Shown here: positions 9,516 through 19,187 of the stretch, one piece after another | How the letters are laid out: each line of letters opens with the position of its first letter | How positions within the stretch are numbered: the first letter of the stretch is position 1 | From: JBQTGK01 sp052400665 | GTDB taxonomy: Bacteria; Bacteroidota; Bacteroidia; Bacteroidales; Marinifilaceae | Assembly: GCA_052400665.1 (NCBI GenBank) | Contig: JBQTGK010000001.1 | Direction: 5' to 3' (one strand) | Length of the DNA: 64,000 bases | The notes under the pieces: model-generated | The model's database searches: none | Told to the model about the DNA's origin: nothing | What the model saw: the letters and a program-made list of their open reading frames with translations, nothing else | Made by a program: the position numbers and the translations under genes

Positions 9516-10412
9516 CTATTTATTTATAAAAGCAAATAGTTTTTTTACGCTTTGCATATTCATCTTCAGTTTTATCTCAGCGAACAATATACCAGCAAAA
9601 ATCAGTAACCCACCAATAACTATTTTTTCGCTTAACGCTTCATTCAAATAAAAATAAGCAGTGATAGCAGCAAATAACGGTTCGAACGAAAAAATAATAG
9701 AAGTTGTTATTTCGGATATGTATTTTTGATAATAATTCTGAACCGTATACATAAATGCTGTGGCAAATAAAGCGGTAAAAATAATAGCCTGCCAGACTTT
9801 AAACTCCTTAGGAAAATACAATTCTCCTTTTACACCAGAATATAAAAAACATAAAAATCCGAATATAAAAAACTGAGTTATTGATAATAATATGGCATCA
9901 CTTTTACCACTATAACGTGTGACCATAATAATGTAACTGGCAAAAAATATAGCCGAAAATAAAACCCAGGCATCACCTATATTAAGACTTAATCCATTTC
10001 CTAATGTGAGTAAAGCCAAACCCATTGTAGCTAAAACAATAGCAATTAAAATATTAAAACCAGGCAAACGCCTTTGCATTACAGATAAAATTATAGGAAC
10101 AATAACAACCGATAAACCAGTAATAAAAGCACCCTTAGAGGCACTGGTGTATTGCAAACCAATAGTCTGTGCAAAAAAGCTAATCATTAACGGAATAGCT
10201 AAAATAGCTCCGTATTTTAAGGTATCTGAATTAAATTTTTTTAAGCGTTTAAAGAAAATAAATACAAGTACCAGAGCTGCTACTAAAAAACGATAAGCAA
10301 GAAAATTAGTGACACTAATAAGAGATACGGCATCTTTTATAAAGACAAAAGTCATCCCCCAAAATATTGTGCCCAACAAAAGCAACAGAATTGTTTTAAT
10401 TTTAATATTCAT
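9516..10412 (-). CDS. EamA/DMT-superfamily membrane transporter
   Basis: This is a 298-residue integral membrane protein with about ten hydrophobic helices arranged as two EamA repeats, the first around 8-140 and the second around 150-285. The N-terminus (LLLLGTIFWGMTFVFIKDAV) is typical of the drug/metabolite transporter group. Members export amino acids, metabolites or nucleotide sugars. Nothing in the sequence fixes the substrate. It converges with the Lrp-type gene, leaving 44 bp between them. Confidence 0.85.
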   Translation of the reverse strand: MNIKIKTILLLLLGTIFWGMTFVFIKDAVSLISVTNFLAYRFLVAALVLVFIFFKRLKKFNSDTLKYGAILAIPLMISFFAQTIGLQYTSASKGAFITGLSVVIVPIILSVMQRRLPGFNILIAIVLATMGLALLTLGNGLSLNIGDAWVLFSAIFFASYIIMVTRYSGKSDAILLSITQFFIFGFLCFLYSGVKGELYFPKEFKVWQAIIFTALFATAFMYTVQNYYQKYISEITTSIIFSFEPLFAAITAYFYLNEALSEKIVIGGLLIFAGILFAEIKLKMNMQSVKKLFAFINK

Positions 10413-10768
10413 ATTTCTAATTTATATCTTAAATATTTTATTTAAGCATAGTAACAATAAATAGAAGCAGATAAAGATATTTCCCAATAAGAATTTAAAA
10501 GTAAAACCTAAAATTGGCGCACCGAAACAGCTTCATTAGTCATTTAGTAATGATGAAGCCATGGTACATAGAGAAGATCTATGATGAGCTAAAGTAATAT
10601 CCGAAATCTTCCACAGCCTAGATATCACCGATTATAACAATTTACAGATACTCAATCTGATGCGAATATATTCTTTTTTTTATAAAGATAAAAATGCTGA
10701 TAATTAAAAATAAAAAGCGACAACTCTGCAGAGTCATCGCTTTAAATATGATAGGTAGTTCTTGTTAC
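10413..10768. other. 356-bp intergenic region
   Basis: No gene is visible. It contains a hairpin at 10530-10559 (outer arms GCTTCA / TGAAGC, inner arms TCATT / AATGA) without a T-tract, and the pyrophosphatase terminator near its right end. The promoter of the leftward EamA gene should lie in its left part, but I cannot identify it. Confidence 0.55.
10706..10744 (-). terminator. Rho-independent terminator of ppa
   Basis: The outer arms AAAGCGA / TCGCTTT enclose an inner self-complementary segment ACTCTGCAGAGT. On the minus strand the stem is followed by TTTTTATTTTT. It lies 25 bp past the end of the pyrophosphatase gene. Confidence 0.8.
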
Positions 10769-11440
10769 TTATACATGCTTTAATATGTCTTCCAAATTCT
10801 CAAATCTGGTTTTGTAATCGTTCATCGACCGAAGAATTACTTCGTGAGACTCTTCACATCCATAAGTATGCGTAATTTCAGCTTGTCGATCAAGTCCTGG
10901 CATATCTTTGTAAGTCAGAAAATAGTGTTTTAGTCTATCAACAATTACATTGGGCACACACTTAATATCGGTAAACTGACCGTAAGTAGCATCGTTTTTT
11001 AGTACAGCAATAATTTTATCGTCGGCTTCGTTGCCATCAATCATTCTAAAGCCACCAATAGGGCGAACTTCAGCAATAATATCGCCATGAGAAATCGACT
11101 TCTCTGTTAGAATACAAATATCCAACGGATCGGCATCACCCTTAATTTCGGGCTTACCCGATTTTTCGCTACAATACTCACCTACAGAATCGCCGCAGTA
11201 TGTTTGTGGTAAAAAACCATACAAAGCAGGCACTACATTCGAATATTTCTGAGGTCGGTCTATTTTTAAATATCCACTTGTTTTATCTACCTCGTATTTT
11301 ACTGTATCGGTAGGTACCATTTCAATAAAAGCCATAACCGACTCAGGAGCATTATCTCCTACATCAAGTCCATGCCATGGATGCGACTTATAACGCAAGC
11401 CCATTAGTCTTGCAATTGGGTCGTTTAATTTATTTCCCAT
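10769..11440 (-). CDS. ppa: Inorganic pyrophosphatase
   Basis: This is a soluble family I inorganic pyrophosphatase that hydrolyses pyrophosphate to two phosphates and pulls biosynthetic reactions forward. The family signature DADPLD is present, with the supporting metal and substrate segments EVDKTSGYLKIDRP and YGFLPQTYCGD. The ATG at 11440 (MGNKLNDPIARL) fits the usual N-terminus. Upstream ATGs at 11455 and 11482 in the same frame would add 5 or 14 residues. It is a single-gene unit with its own terminator. Confidence 0.9.
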   Translation of the reverse strand: MGNKLNDPIARLMGLRYKSHPWHGLDVGDNAPESVMAFIEMVPTDTVKYEVDKTSGYLKIDRPQKYSNVVPALYGFLPQTYCGDSVGEYCSEKSGKPEIKGDADPLDICILTEKSISHGDIIAEVRPIGGFRMIDGNEADDKIIAVLKNDATYGQFTDIKCVPNVIVDRLKHYFLTYKDMPGLDRQAEITHTYGCEESHEVILRSMNDYKTRFENLEDILKHV

Positions 11441-11670
11441 AATTAAAAATTTCATTTGTTGTTTCGGCACTCCAAACAACACAATTAGTTAGCTGTAGGC
11501 AAATGTAATAAAACAATATAAAAAACAACCTAATCGTCTTTTTCTTTTGTCTTAATAACTAGAAAATGAGTATTTATCGCCAGACACATTTGATACTCCG
11601 CAATATATCCAAAATTTGTAAGCTTTGGGATAGTCTCATTAAAAACAGGCACACTATTACCTATTGCTTA

Positions 11671-12969
11671 CTACTCATCTTTACTGGCTGATGAATCCAT
11701 TTCCTTATCACCAATCTTTTCTTCTTCAAAACCTGGGGTAATTGTTAAAGGAATATCCCGAACAATGGCCGAGTGAATCAGTCCCCAGGACATAATAAGA
11801 CTCGTTGAAATAATAATAAACAATAAAATACCAGGATCGAAAGACTCGTTACTATACTTATGAGGAATTGCATAATACAACAAAACAGTAATCAAGCCTC
11901 GTGGTGCAATCCATATTTGTGGAAAAATATCAATCCCTATAAAAATACGAAGCAACAACCAGCGTATTACATATATACTAAGCAGAAGCATTAAACTAAC
12001 TTCCAAAACCTGATAATCGAGCAAATTAGAAACAACAATACTTAAACCAAATATCACAAAGAAGAAGGTCCTGACCACAAAAGCAGATTCCATAGTTATT
12101 ACATGCAACTCGCGCTTTAAAACTTCAAACCTTTCTTTGTGAAGAAATTTCCGAAGCTTGCCCCGATAAAATAATTCATTATTCTGAGCTATTATTCCAA
12201 ATACTAGTATAATTATTAGTGGCGACAAGTGTAATATTTTCCCTACTGCATAAAGCAATACCAAAAGAGAAATCAACAGAAATAAATGTGCACCATCTTT
12301 AACAAACTGAAATGCATACAACAATAAATAGCTAGCCACAAAAGCAACTATGCATGATACAACAATACTGATTCCAAAACTTAACATAGGGTGCATAACT
12401 TCTGATACAGCAAAAGGATCTTGATTTTTAAAGTCAAGCACATTCAACACAAAATAAAAAAGCATAATGCCAATAATATCGCTAAAAGTACTTTCATAAA
12501 CATGAAATTCCCTTTTTTCTTCGCTTAGCTTGCCAACACTGGGAATAATAATTGCACTCGAAAGTATCGATAATGGCGTGGCATACAAAACAGAAGTTAG
12601 CCAATCCATATTTGGAATGGCATAATAGATGATAGCCGACGCAACAAATAAAGAAACAGCCAGTCCTAAATTAGCAACTAGCAAGGATTTAGTAATTACC
12701 TTAATCTTCTCTTTTTTCAACTCCAGGTCGAGCGCCGCCTCTAAAACAATCATGATTAAACCAATAATTCCAATCACCTCGAGTATGGGAAAAAAATTAA
12801 TTTCCGGAACATGAAGTATCTTTAGGCCATACTGAATAAAAATACCCAGTCCTATCAGCATCAATACCGATGGAACATGGGTTTTATCTGCAATCTTAGT
12901 AAAAATAAAAGAGAGTAAAATAATTAAACAACCTGCTATAATTATTTGATAGGAATCGAATTCTAACAT
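11671..12969 (-). CDS. Cation/proton antiporter (CPA family)
   Basis: This is an integral membrane protein with about 12 hydrophobic helices, related to the Na+/H+ exchanger domain of the monovalent cation:proton antiporter superfamily. It would exchange Na+ or K+ for protons across the inner membrane. The first helix begins soon after the chosen ATG (MLEFDSYQII). An upstream in-frame ATG at 13032 would add 21 mostly polar residues. The C-terminus is short and acidic (EEEKIGDKEMDSSASKDE). No RCK/TrkA-type regulatory domain is attached. Ion specificity is not visible. Confidence 0.82.
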   Translation of the reverse strand: MLEFDSYQIIIAGCLIILLSFIFTKIADKTHVPSVLMLIGLGIFIQYGLKILHVPEINFFPILEVIGIIGLIMIVLEAALDLELKKEKIKVITKSLLVANLGLAVSLFVASAIIYYAIPNMDWLTSVLYATPLSILSSAIIIPSVGKLSEEKREFHVYESTFSDIIGIMLFYFVLNVLDFKNQDPFAVSEVMHPMLSFGISIVVSCIVAFVASYLLLYAFQFVKDGAHLFLLISLLVLLYAVGKILHLSPLIIILVFGIIAQNNELFYRGKLRKFLHKERFEVLKRELHVITMESAFVVRTFFFVIFGLSIVVSNLLDYQVLEVSLMLLLSIYVIRWLLLRIFIGIDIFPQIWIAPRGLITVLLYYAIPHKYSNESFDPGILLFIIISTSLIMSWGLIHSAIVRDIPLTITPGFEEEKIGDKEMDSSASKDE

Positions 12970-13160
12970 TTGCAATAGATAAATATTGATTTTAGATCGA
13001 AAATAATCATTTTTAAGATACAAAATCCCCAAAGCCCAGGTTAAAATATTAGTTCCTTAGAAAAAACTTTTTTCCACATCCATAGTCATATACTAAAAAT
13101 GATGAAAACGGAATTGGTAAAAATTGGTATGCTATGTCCATACAAATTTATAATTATCAT

Positions 13161-14699
13161 CTATCCACCCCAACCATCGCGATCGAGACTGCGATACTGT
13201 ATGGCTTCTGCCAAGTGCTCACTTTTAATGTCTTCTGCTCCTTCCAGATCGGCAATTGTTCGTGATACTTTTAATATTCTGTCGTAGGCTCTAGCCGATA
13301 AGCCAACCTTTTCCATAGCAGTTTTTAGCAACGCCATTCCTGCCTCATCGGGTCGGCAATATTTTCGCAATAGCTTAGAGCTCATTTGTGCATTGCAATG
13401 CATGCCCTCTTCGTCTTTAAAACGCTCGGTCTGAATATCGCGCGCCGCTTCAACCCGTTTACGAATAACTTCACTTTTTTCTGACAACTGAGAGTTGGAG
13501 ATCTTATCGAAAGAAACCGGAACCACCTCTATGTGAATATCTATTCGATCTAAAAGCGGACCACTAATCTTACTCAGGTATTTTTGTACCATTCCGGGGC
13601 CACACAGACAATCCTTCTCGGGATGATTATAATATCCGCATGGACAAGGATTCATAGAAGCAATCAACATGGTGCTTGCAGGATATTCAACCGAAAATTT
13701 TGCTCTCGAAATGGTTATGGTTCTATCTTCTAATGGCTGGCGCATAACCTCTAAAACAGTACGCTTAAACTCGGGTAACTCATCTAAAAAAAGCACTCCA
13801 TTGTGAGCTAAACTAATTTCACCTGGCTGCGGATAAGTTCCGCCACCAACCAGGGCCACATCTGAAATGGTGTGATGTGGATTTCTAAATGGCCTTTGTG
13901 TCATTAAAGAGCTGTTTTTCTCGAGAGTTCCGGCCACCGAATGAATTTTAGTAGTCTCTAATGCTTCCTGCAGACTTAAGGGAGGCAAAATACCGGGAAT
14001 TCGCTTTGCCAGCATGGTTTTACCAGCACCAGGTGGGCCTATCATTATGATATTGTGTCCGCCTGCGGCAGCAATTTCTAAAGCTCTTTTCACATTCTCC
14101 TGTCCTTTTACATCAGCAAAATCGTGAGGAAATTTATTTAAATGAGCATAAAATTCGGCACGCGTATCAACCTCGGTTGGCTTTATTTCCTGATCTCCTT
14201 TTAAAAACTTGATTACCTCGTTTATTGAGTCGGCTCCATATACTTTTAGTTTATTAACTACCGCTGCCTCTCGTGCATTTGCTTTGGGTAATATTAACCC
14301 TTCAAAACCCTCTTCTCTGGCTTGTATTGCCATAGGTAAAACCCCTTTCACAGGCACTAAACTACCATCGAGAGAAAGTTCTCCCATTATCATGAATTTA
14401 TCGAGTGTATCGCAAGTAATCTGTTCGGTAGCTGTTAATATTGCAATGGCAAGAGGCAAATCGTAGGCCGATCCTTCTTTGCGAATATCGGCAGGAGCCA
14501 TATTAATAATAATTTTTTTACCCGGAATTTTATATCCCACTTCGCGCAGGGCAGAATCGATTCTCTGCTGACTTTCTTTAACTGCATTATCGGGCAAACC
14601 TACAAGTGAGAAACGCACTCCGGGAAAAACATTTACCTCGATAGTAATGGTTGTTGCATGAATACCATGAACGGCACTTCCATAAGTTTTAACAAGCAT
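13161..14699 (-). CDS. YifB/ComM family Mg-chelatase-like AAA+ ATPase
   Basis: This is a AAA+ ATPase of the ComM/YifB family; ComM in Vibrio is a helicase that promotes branch migration during natural transformation. The N-terminal Lon-like domain (about 1-170, beginning MLVKTYGSAVHGI) is followed by the ATPase domain with Walker A GPPGAGKTM and Walker B LFLDELPEF. A C-terminal Mg_chelatase_C helical region has the ending SRTIADLEG..DIKSEHLAEAIQYR. A cysteine cluster (CPCGYYNHPEKDCLCG) is the usual feature of this family. The chosen ATG matches the canonical N-terminus; an upstream ATG at 14762 would add 21 residues. Confidence 0.9.
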   Translation of the reverse strand: MLVKTYGSAVHGIHATTITIEVNVFPGVRFSLVGLPDNAVKESQQRIDSALREVGYKIPGKKIIINMAPADIRKEGSAYDLPLAIAILTATEQITCDTLDKFMIMGELSLDGSLVPVKGVLPMAIQAREEGFEGLILPKANAREAAVVNKLKVYGADSINEVIKFLKGDQEIKPTEVDTRAEFYAHLNKFPHDFADVKGQENVKRALEIAAAGGHNIIMIGPPGAGKTMLAKRIPGILPPLSLQEALETTKIHSVAGTLEKNSSLMTQRPFRNPHHTISDVALVGGGTYPQPGEISLAHNGVLFLDELPEFKRTVLEVMRQPLEDRTITISRAKFSVEYPASTMLIASMNPCPCGYYNHPEKDCLCGPGMVQKYLSKISGPLLDRIDIHIEVVPVSFDKISNSQLSEKSEVIRKRVEAARDIQTERFKDEEGMHCNAQMSSKLLRKYCRPDEAGMALLKTAMEKVGLSARAYDRILKVSRTIADLEGAEDIKSEHLAEAIQYRSLDRDGWGG

Positions 14700-14803
14700 G
14701 TATATAGATTTTCTTTTTAACAAAAAGCTTTTTGAATATAAGCATTTTAAACGATCAATCAAAACACATCACCCTCATTATCAACTCAACAATATTAATT
14801 AAC

Positions 14804-14834
14804 AAAAAAAGGATGCCGAACCGACACCCTTTTT
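14804..14834 (-). terminator. Strand-specific terminator of gmhA
   Basis: Read on the minus strand, GGGTGTCG and CGGCATCC form an eight-pair stem with two G-U pairs around a GTT loop, followed by seven Ts. The same DNA on the plus strand would have two A-C mismatches, so the hairpin works well only in the leftward transcript. This matches the direction of the gmhA gene that ends at 14853. Confidence 0.8.
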
Positions 14835-14852
14835 CTGTTTCTTTACTTCCTC

Positions 14853-15428
14853 TTATTTCAATTTCGCTTCGATGTACTGAATCAAACAATGAATTACCTT
14901 AATATGAATTTCCTGCACCCTATCGGAATATGATTTCCAGGGCACTCTAATTTCCACGTCGCAAACATCAGCCATTTCGCCTCCTGTTTTTCCACTTAGT
15001 CCAACCACATACATTCCTTTTTCTTTTGCCACTTTAATGGCATTAAGAATATTAGCAGAATTTCCTGATGTACTAATTCCTAACAATACATCTCCTTTTT
15101 GTCCAACTCCTTCTACATATCTCGAAAAAATAGACTCGAACCCATAATCGTTACCCACACAAGTAATATGGCTGGGATCAGAAATAGCAATTGCAGGCAT
15201 CGATACTCTATCATCGCGAAAGCGACCCGTTAATTCTTCGGCAAAATGCATCGCATCGCACATAGAACCGCCATTTCCACAAGAAATTATTTTGCCTCCA
15301 TTTTTTATAGCCTCAGCCATGGCATCGCCAGCTTTTTCTATGGCCTTAAAATTTTCTTCCTTAGCAATAAATTCGTTCAACACAGTTTGTGCATCTAAAA
15401 AACTGCTTTTTATATCGTTTAGACTCAT
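14853..15428 (-). CDS. gmhA: Phosphoheptose isomerase (sedoheptulose 7-phosphate isomerase)
   Basis: This is a SIS-domain enzyme that converts sedoheptulose 7-phosphate to glycero-manno-heptose 7-phosphate for the lipopolysaccharide core. The motifs CGNGGSMCDAMHFAEELTGRF and GISTSGNSANI are the phosphosugar-binding segments and are diagnostic of GmhA. From the ATG at 15428 the protein has 191 residues, matching family length. An upstream ATG at 15467 would add 13 residues. No other heptose gene is nearby. Confidence 0.92.
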   Translation of the reverse strand: MSLNDIKSSFLDAQTVLNEFIAKEENFKAIEKAGDAMAEAIKNGGKIISCGNGGSMCDAMHFAEELTGRFRDDRVSMPAIAISDPSHITCVGNDYGFESIFSRYVEGVGQKGDVLLGISTSGNSANILNAIKVAKEKGMYVVGLSGKTGGEMADVCDVEIRVPWKSYSDRVQEIHIKVIHCLIQYIEAKLK

Positions 15429-15691
15429 GTTATACCAATTAAGTTTCAAACTTATAAGAGATACCACCAGATATTTAAAAATAACTGATCAGCAAAATGC
15501 TTAAAATATTTTAAATATAGATTAGTGGTAATCAATTTTTCTCAAAAGTAAGAAAAGCAATAATAATTATGAATTAAGAATCAGGAATAATAGATCTGCG
15601 TAATAAACACTTTCTTAAAACAGATAAAGCAATTCATCGCACTTTTAAAATTTTCTGATTAAGTTTACTGTTAAAACCAAGCCTTTTAGCT

Positions 15692-16495
15692 ATGTTACCT
15701 ACAAAAGAAAAACTATACGAAATTATCTTTGAAGCTGATACCAAAAGTGGTAAAATATTCGATATCACTCTACTTGTTATTATTCTGCTTAGTATTCTTT
15801 TAGTAATGCTCGAAAGTGTACCTTCCATCGAAAACCAGTATCATCAACTTTTAAGAATTTCGGAATGGGCCATTACTATTATTTTCAGTATAGAATACAT
15901 TCTGCGAATATGGATTGTTAGACATTCTAAAACCTACATTTTTAGTTTTTATGGGATAATCGATTTTTTATCGGTACTCCCTACCTATGTCGCGCTTTTT
16001 TTTGCCGGAACACAAGGTTTAATGGTAATTAGAGCACTGCGCCTGCTTCGGGTTTTTCGAATACTAAAATTAAACAGATACCTAAAAGAAAGTGCAATTA
16101 TTATACGCGCACTTAAGCAAAGTAGAATTAAAATTTCTGTTTTTTTATTCGCAGTTATCACTTTAGTGATAATTATTGGAACAATAATGTACTTAATTGA
16201 AGGTGCCGAAAATGGATTTACCAGTATTCCGAGGGGAATTTACTGGGCCATTGTAACCTTAACCACTGTTGGCTATGGAGATATTTCGCCGGCTACCCCA
16301 TTAGGACAATTACTAGCCAGTATGGTAATGATAATGGGATATGCTATAATTGCCGTTCCTACAGGAATTGTTACAGCTGAATTAAGCAAGCATAATCATC
16401 CAAATATATCAACTCAGGTTTGTCCTAATTGCCTAAGCGAAGGACACGCTCACGGTGCAAAATACTGCAGCAATTGCGGCAGTAAACTTAATTGA
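15692..16495 (+). CDS. Voltage-gated-type potassium channel with C-terminal zinc ribbon
   Basis: This six-helix ion channel subunit has a positively charged S4-like helix (about 110-135, RALRLLRVFRILKL) and a pore loop whose TTVGYGD is the K+ selectivity filter. A tetramer in the inner membrane is expected. The last 30 residues contain CPNC and CSNC separated by about 15 residues, a zinc-ribbon-like pattern, attached directly after the S6 helix. The 267-residue length otherwise matches simple bacterial Kv channels. It is a single gene, divergent from gmhA. Confidence 0.85.
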   Translation: MLPTKEKLYEIIFEADTKSGKIFDITLLVIILLSILLVMLESVPSIENQYHQLLRISEWAITIIFSIEYILRIWIVRHSKTYIFSFYGIIDFLSVLPTYVALFFAGTQGLMVIRALRLLRVFRILKLNRYLKESAIIIRALKQSRIKISVFLFAVITLVIIIGTIMYLIEGAENGFTSIPRGIYWAIVTLTTVGYGDISPATPLGQLLASMVMIMGYAIIAVPTGIVTAELSKHNHPNISTQVCPNCLSEGHAHGAKYCSNCGSKLN

Positions 16496-16605
16496 TGCCT
16501 TTATACCTAACAGTATACCGAATTTTAAATAAAACAGCATATCTTTTAGAATTTTTTAACGCTTTGATGAAGGTAAAGAATCCAATTATTTCAATAATTT
16601 ATAGG

Positions 16606-16613
16606 TATATTTG
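16606..16613 (+). promoter_or_regulatory. Candidate -7 box before the small protein-mutL operon
   Basis: TATATTTG matches the Bacteroidota -7 consensus TAnnTTTG and lies 104 bp before the gene at 16718. No convincing -33 TTG is found at the right distance, so this is a weak call. Confidence 0.4.
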
Positions 16614-16717
16614 TAAGTCCTTTTTGAGACAGTTTAGTATTACAAATTCAATTTTCGACAGAATATATTGAATTATACTTATTCATTAACTAACAAATAG
16701 GTGTAAAACAAATAATT

Positions 16718-17065
16718 ATGGGATTTGCTAGTTTTTTTAAAAAACCTGAATATAAGAGATTTAATATACAGCCTCGTTATTGGGACCCTGCAAAAGAGGA
16801 ACGTCAGGATAGAGAAAGAAGAATGAAATCGGAACTCGGTATCAAGGATGAAAATGAAGAATATATTCCAAATATAAAGGGTCGAATGAGAAGCGAACTT
16901 CGACACAAACACATGGATACCAGTAGTGTAAGAAGATCTTCAAATATTAGGTTACTACTAATTTTTATTATACTTGCCCTGGCAGCTTTCATTTACATTA
17001 ACGGATGGGATGAGGTGCTTCAAAAGATTATTGTTGGCATTGAACAGTTAAAGTCTAATCGCTAA
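16718..17065 (+). CDS. Small single-pass membrane protein of unknown function
   Basis: I do not recognise a named family. The 115-residue protein has a basic, highly charged N-terminal region (about 1-80, with the segments RYWDPAKEERQDRERR and RMRSELRHKH) and one membrane helix near 82-100 (LLLIFIILALAAFIYI). The charge distribution suggests a cytosolic N-terminal part anchored by a C-terminal helix. It ends 22 bp before mutL on the same strand and is probably co-transcribed with it. Confidence 0.7.
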   Translation: MGFASFFKKPEYKRFNIQPRYWDPAKEERQDRERRMKSELGIKDENEEYIPNIKGRMRSELRHKHMDTSSVRRSSNIRLLLIFIILALAAFIYINGWDEVLQKIIVGIEQLKSNR

Positions 17066-17087
17066 CATCTAAATATCAAATAAATAT

Positions 17088-19082
17088 ATGTCAGATTTGA
17101 TACAGATTCTACCAGACAATGTAGCAAACCAAATTGCTGCAGGAGAAGTAGTACAAAGACCCGCATCGGTAGTAAAAGAACTTGTTGAGAACGCAATAGA
17201 TGCAGGAAGCAGCTCGATTAAAATTAATTTAATAGATGCAGGAAAAACCCTTATTCAGGTAATTGATAATGGGTGTGGTATGTCGGTTACCGATGCCCGA
17301 TTAGCATTTGAACGACACGCTACTTCTAAAATACGAAAAGCGAATGATCTGTTTGCCATCAGAACAATGGGGTTTAGAGGCGAAGCTTTAGCTTCTATTG
17401 CTGCAATTGCTAATGTTGAGCTAAAAACCAAACGCATCGAAGATGAGTTGGGAACTCATATCACTATTGATGGCTCTGAACTTATATCGCAAGAGGTATC
17501 GGCATGTTGCGAAGGAAGTAATTTTATTGTTAAGAACTTATTCTTTAATGTTCCTGCCCGACGAAAATTCCTAAAAGCAAATTCAACCGAACTTCGAAAT
17601 ATTATCACCGAATTTCATAGAATTGTTCTTTCAAATCCTGATATATCTTTTCAGCTAATCCATAACGATACCGAAATTCATAACCTGCCCGCAGGTAATA
17701 TTCGCCAGCGCATTATGAATGTTTTTGGGAAAAGTATGAATTCCAGGCTAATTACAATCAATACCAAAACAAGTATTGTTAAACTTACTGGGTTTATAGG
17801 AAAACCAAAAAATGCAAAGAAAAATTTAGGGGAACAATTCTTTTTCGTGAACAATCGTTTTATGAGACATCCGTATTTTCATAAGTCTGTTATTCAGGCT
17901 TACGATAAAATACTACCTCCCGAAACGGTTCCTCCATATTTCATATTTTTCGAGGTTGATCCTAAAATTATAGACATTAATATTCATCCTACCAAAACAG
18001 AAATTAAGTTTGAGGATGAACGTGCCATTTACCAAATTATTCAAGCCTCAATTCGCGAGGCTTTGGGGAAATTTAATATTGTTCCTTCCATCGATTTTGA
18101 TGAAGACACAAGTTTAGAAATTCCGGTGGCTGGTCAGGATACTGAGATTGAAGCTCCAATGATTAAAGTGAATCCGGAGTTTAATCCTTTCGATGCAGAA
18201 TCGAATTATAATCCTTTTGACGCGGAAAAAAATTATAATCCTTTCGATAACCCAAGCCAATCCATTGAATCGAATCCGTTTTTTCAGGAGTTTAAAGCAA
18301 AAACACCAGAGTCTACTGGCCAGGCACGCAAAAAAGAGGTGCCCGAGAACTGGCAAAAACTTTATGAAACTGCAGGAACTTCGGCACAAAAAGAAGGCGA
18401 TCAGCCAGCTATCGACCCCGAAAATATTCCCGATTATTTTCAGACTCCGGAAATTCAGCAGCCCGAAGTACAGCAGCAAATTCTGCAACCTAAACTTCAG
18501 AATGCCGAACAGCCAAAAAAAGCAAAAAACTTTTTTCAGCTAAAAAACAAATATATTCTTACACCAATTCGCTCTGGTTTAATGATAATCGATCAGCGAA
18601 AAGCTCATGAACGTATTTTGTTCGAAAAATTTATAAACTCGCTGGAAAATCATCAGGGAATTGCTCAGCAAACTCTTTTCCCGCAAACCATAGAACTTAA
18701 TGCTTCGGATTACACATTACTGCAAGTAATTCTAGAAGACGTAAAAGCATTGGGATTCGATATCCGAGAATTTGGAAAGAAAACTTTCGTGATTAATGGA
18801 ACTCCAGCCGACATACAAAATTCGGAGCCCAAAGAATTACTGGAAAATTTACTGGCAAATTATAAAACCAATCAGTTAGATGTAAAACTAAAAGTTCGTG
18901 AAAATCTGGCAAAATCATTAGCCAAAGCATCGGCTGTTAATTATGGCAAATCTCTTAGTTATGAAGAAATGAGCTCCATTATCGATCAGCTATTTGCTTG
19001 TAATGTGCCCAATTTTACACCCGATGGAAAACCCATAATTTCGGTATTAGAAACTCAGGAACTCGAAAAAAGATTTAAATAA
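17088..19082 (+). CDS. mutL: DNA mismatch repair protein MutL
   Basis: MutL is the GHKL ATPase that links mismatch recognition by MutS to strand excision. The N-terminal ATPase motifs are intact: NQIAAGEVVQRP (14-25), ELVENAIDAG (31-40, catalytic Glu31) and DNGCGM. The linker (about 335-500) contains three near-identical NPFDAE-type repeats at about 365-390 and is Gln/Pro-rich. In the C-terminal domain the endonuclease motif DQHAxxExxxxE reads DQRKAHERILFE (from D502), and the CPHGRP motif reads TPDGKP, so the metal-site residues are altered. A QQTLFP segment near 527 could bind the sliding clamp. The 664-residue length is normal. Confidence 0.95.
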   Translation: MSDLIQILPDNVANQIAAGEVVQRPASVVKELVENAIDAGSSSIKINLIDAGKTLIQVIDNGCGMSVTDARLAFERHATSKIRKANDLFAIRTMGFRGEALASIAAIANVELKTKRIEDELGTHITIDGSELISQEVSACCEGSNFIVKNLFFNVPARRKFLKANSTELRNIITEFHRIVLSNPDISFQLIHNDTEIHNLPAGNIRQRIMNVFGKSMNSRLITINTKTSIVKLTGFIGKPKNAKKNLGEQFFFVNNRFMRHPYFHKSVIQAYDKILPPETVPPYFIFFEVDPKIIDINIHPTKTEIKFEDERAIYQIIQASIREALGKFNIVPSIDFDEDTSLEIPVAGQDTEIEAPMIKVNPEFNPFDAESNYNPFDAEKNYNPFDNPSQSIESNPFFQEFKAKTPESTGQARKKEVPENWQKLYETAGTSAQKEGDQPAIDPENIPDYFQTPEIQQPEVQQQILQPKLQNAEQPKKAKNFFQLKNKYILTPIRSGLMIIDQRKAHERILFEKFINSLENHQGIAQQTLFPQTIELNASDYTLLQVILEDVKALGFDIREFGKKTFVINGTPADIQNSEPKELLENLLANYKTNQLDVKLKVRENLAKSLAKASAVNYGKSLSYEEMSSIIDQLFACNVPNFTPDGKPIISVLETQELEKRFK

Positions 19083-19187
19083 TCGATTATTGCTGACAAA
19101 CTGTCCTGAATTTAGAGAATTGGGCCAGTATTTTTAAAATGGTCTGACAATTGTTATGACTAGCTAAAATATTAAATAAAAAATCGG

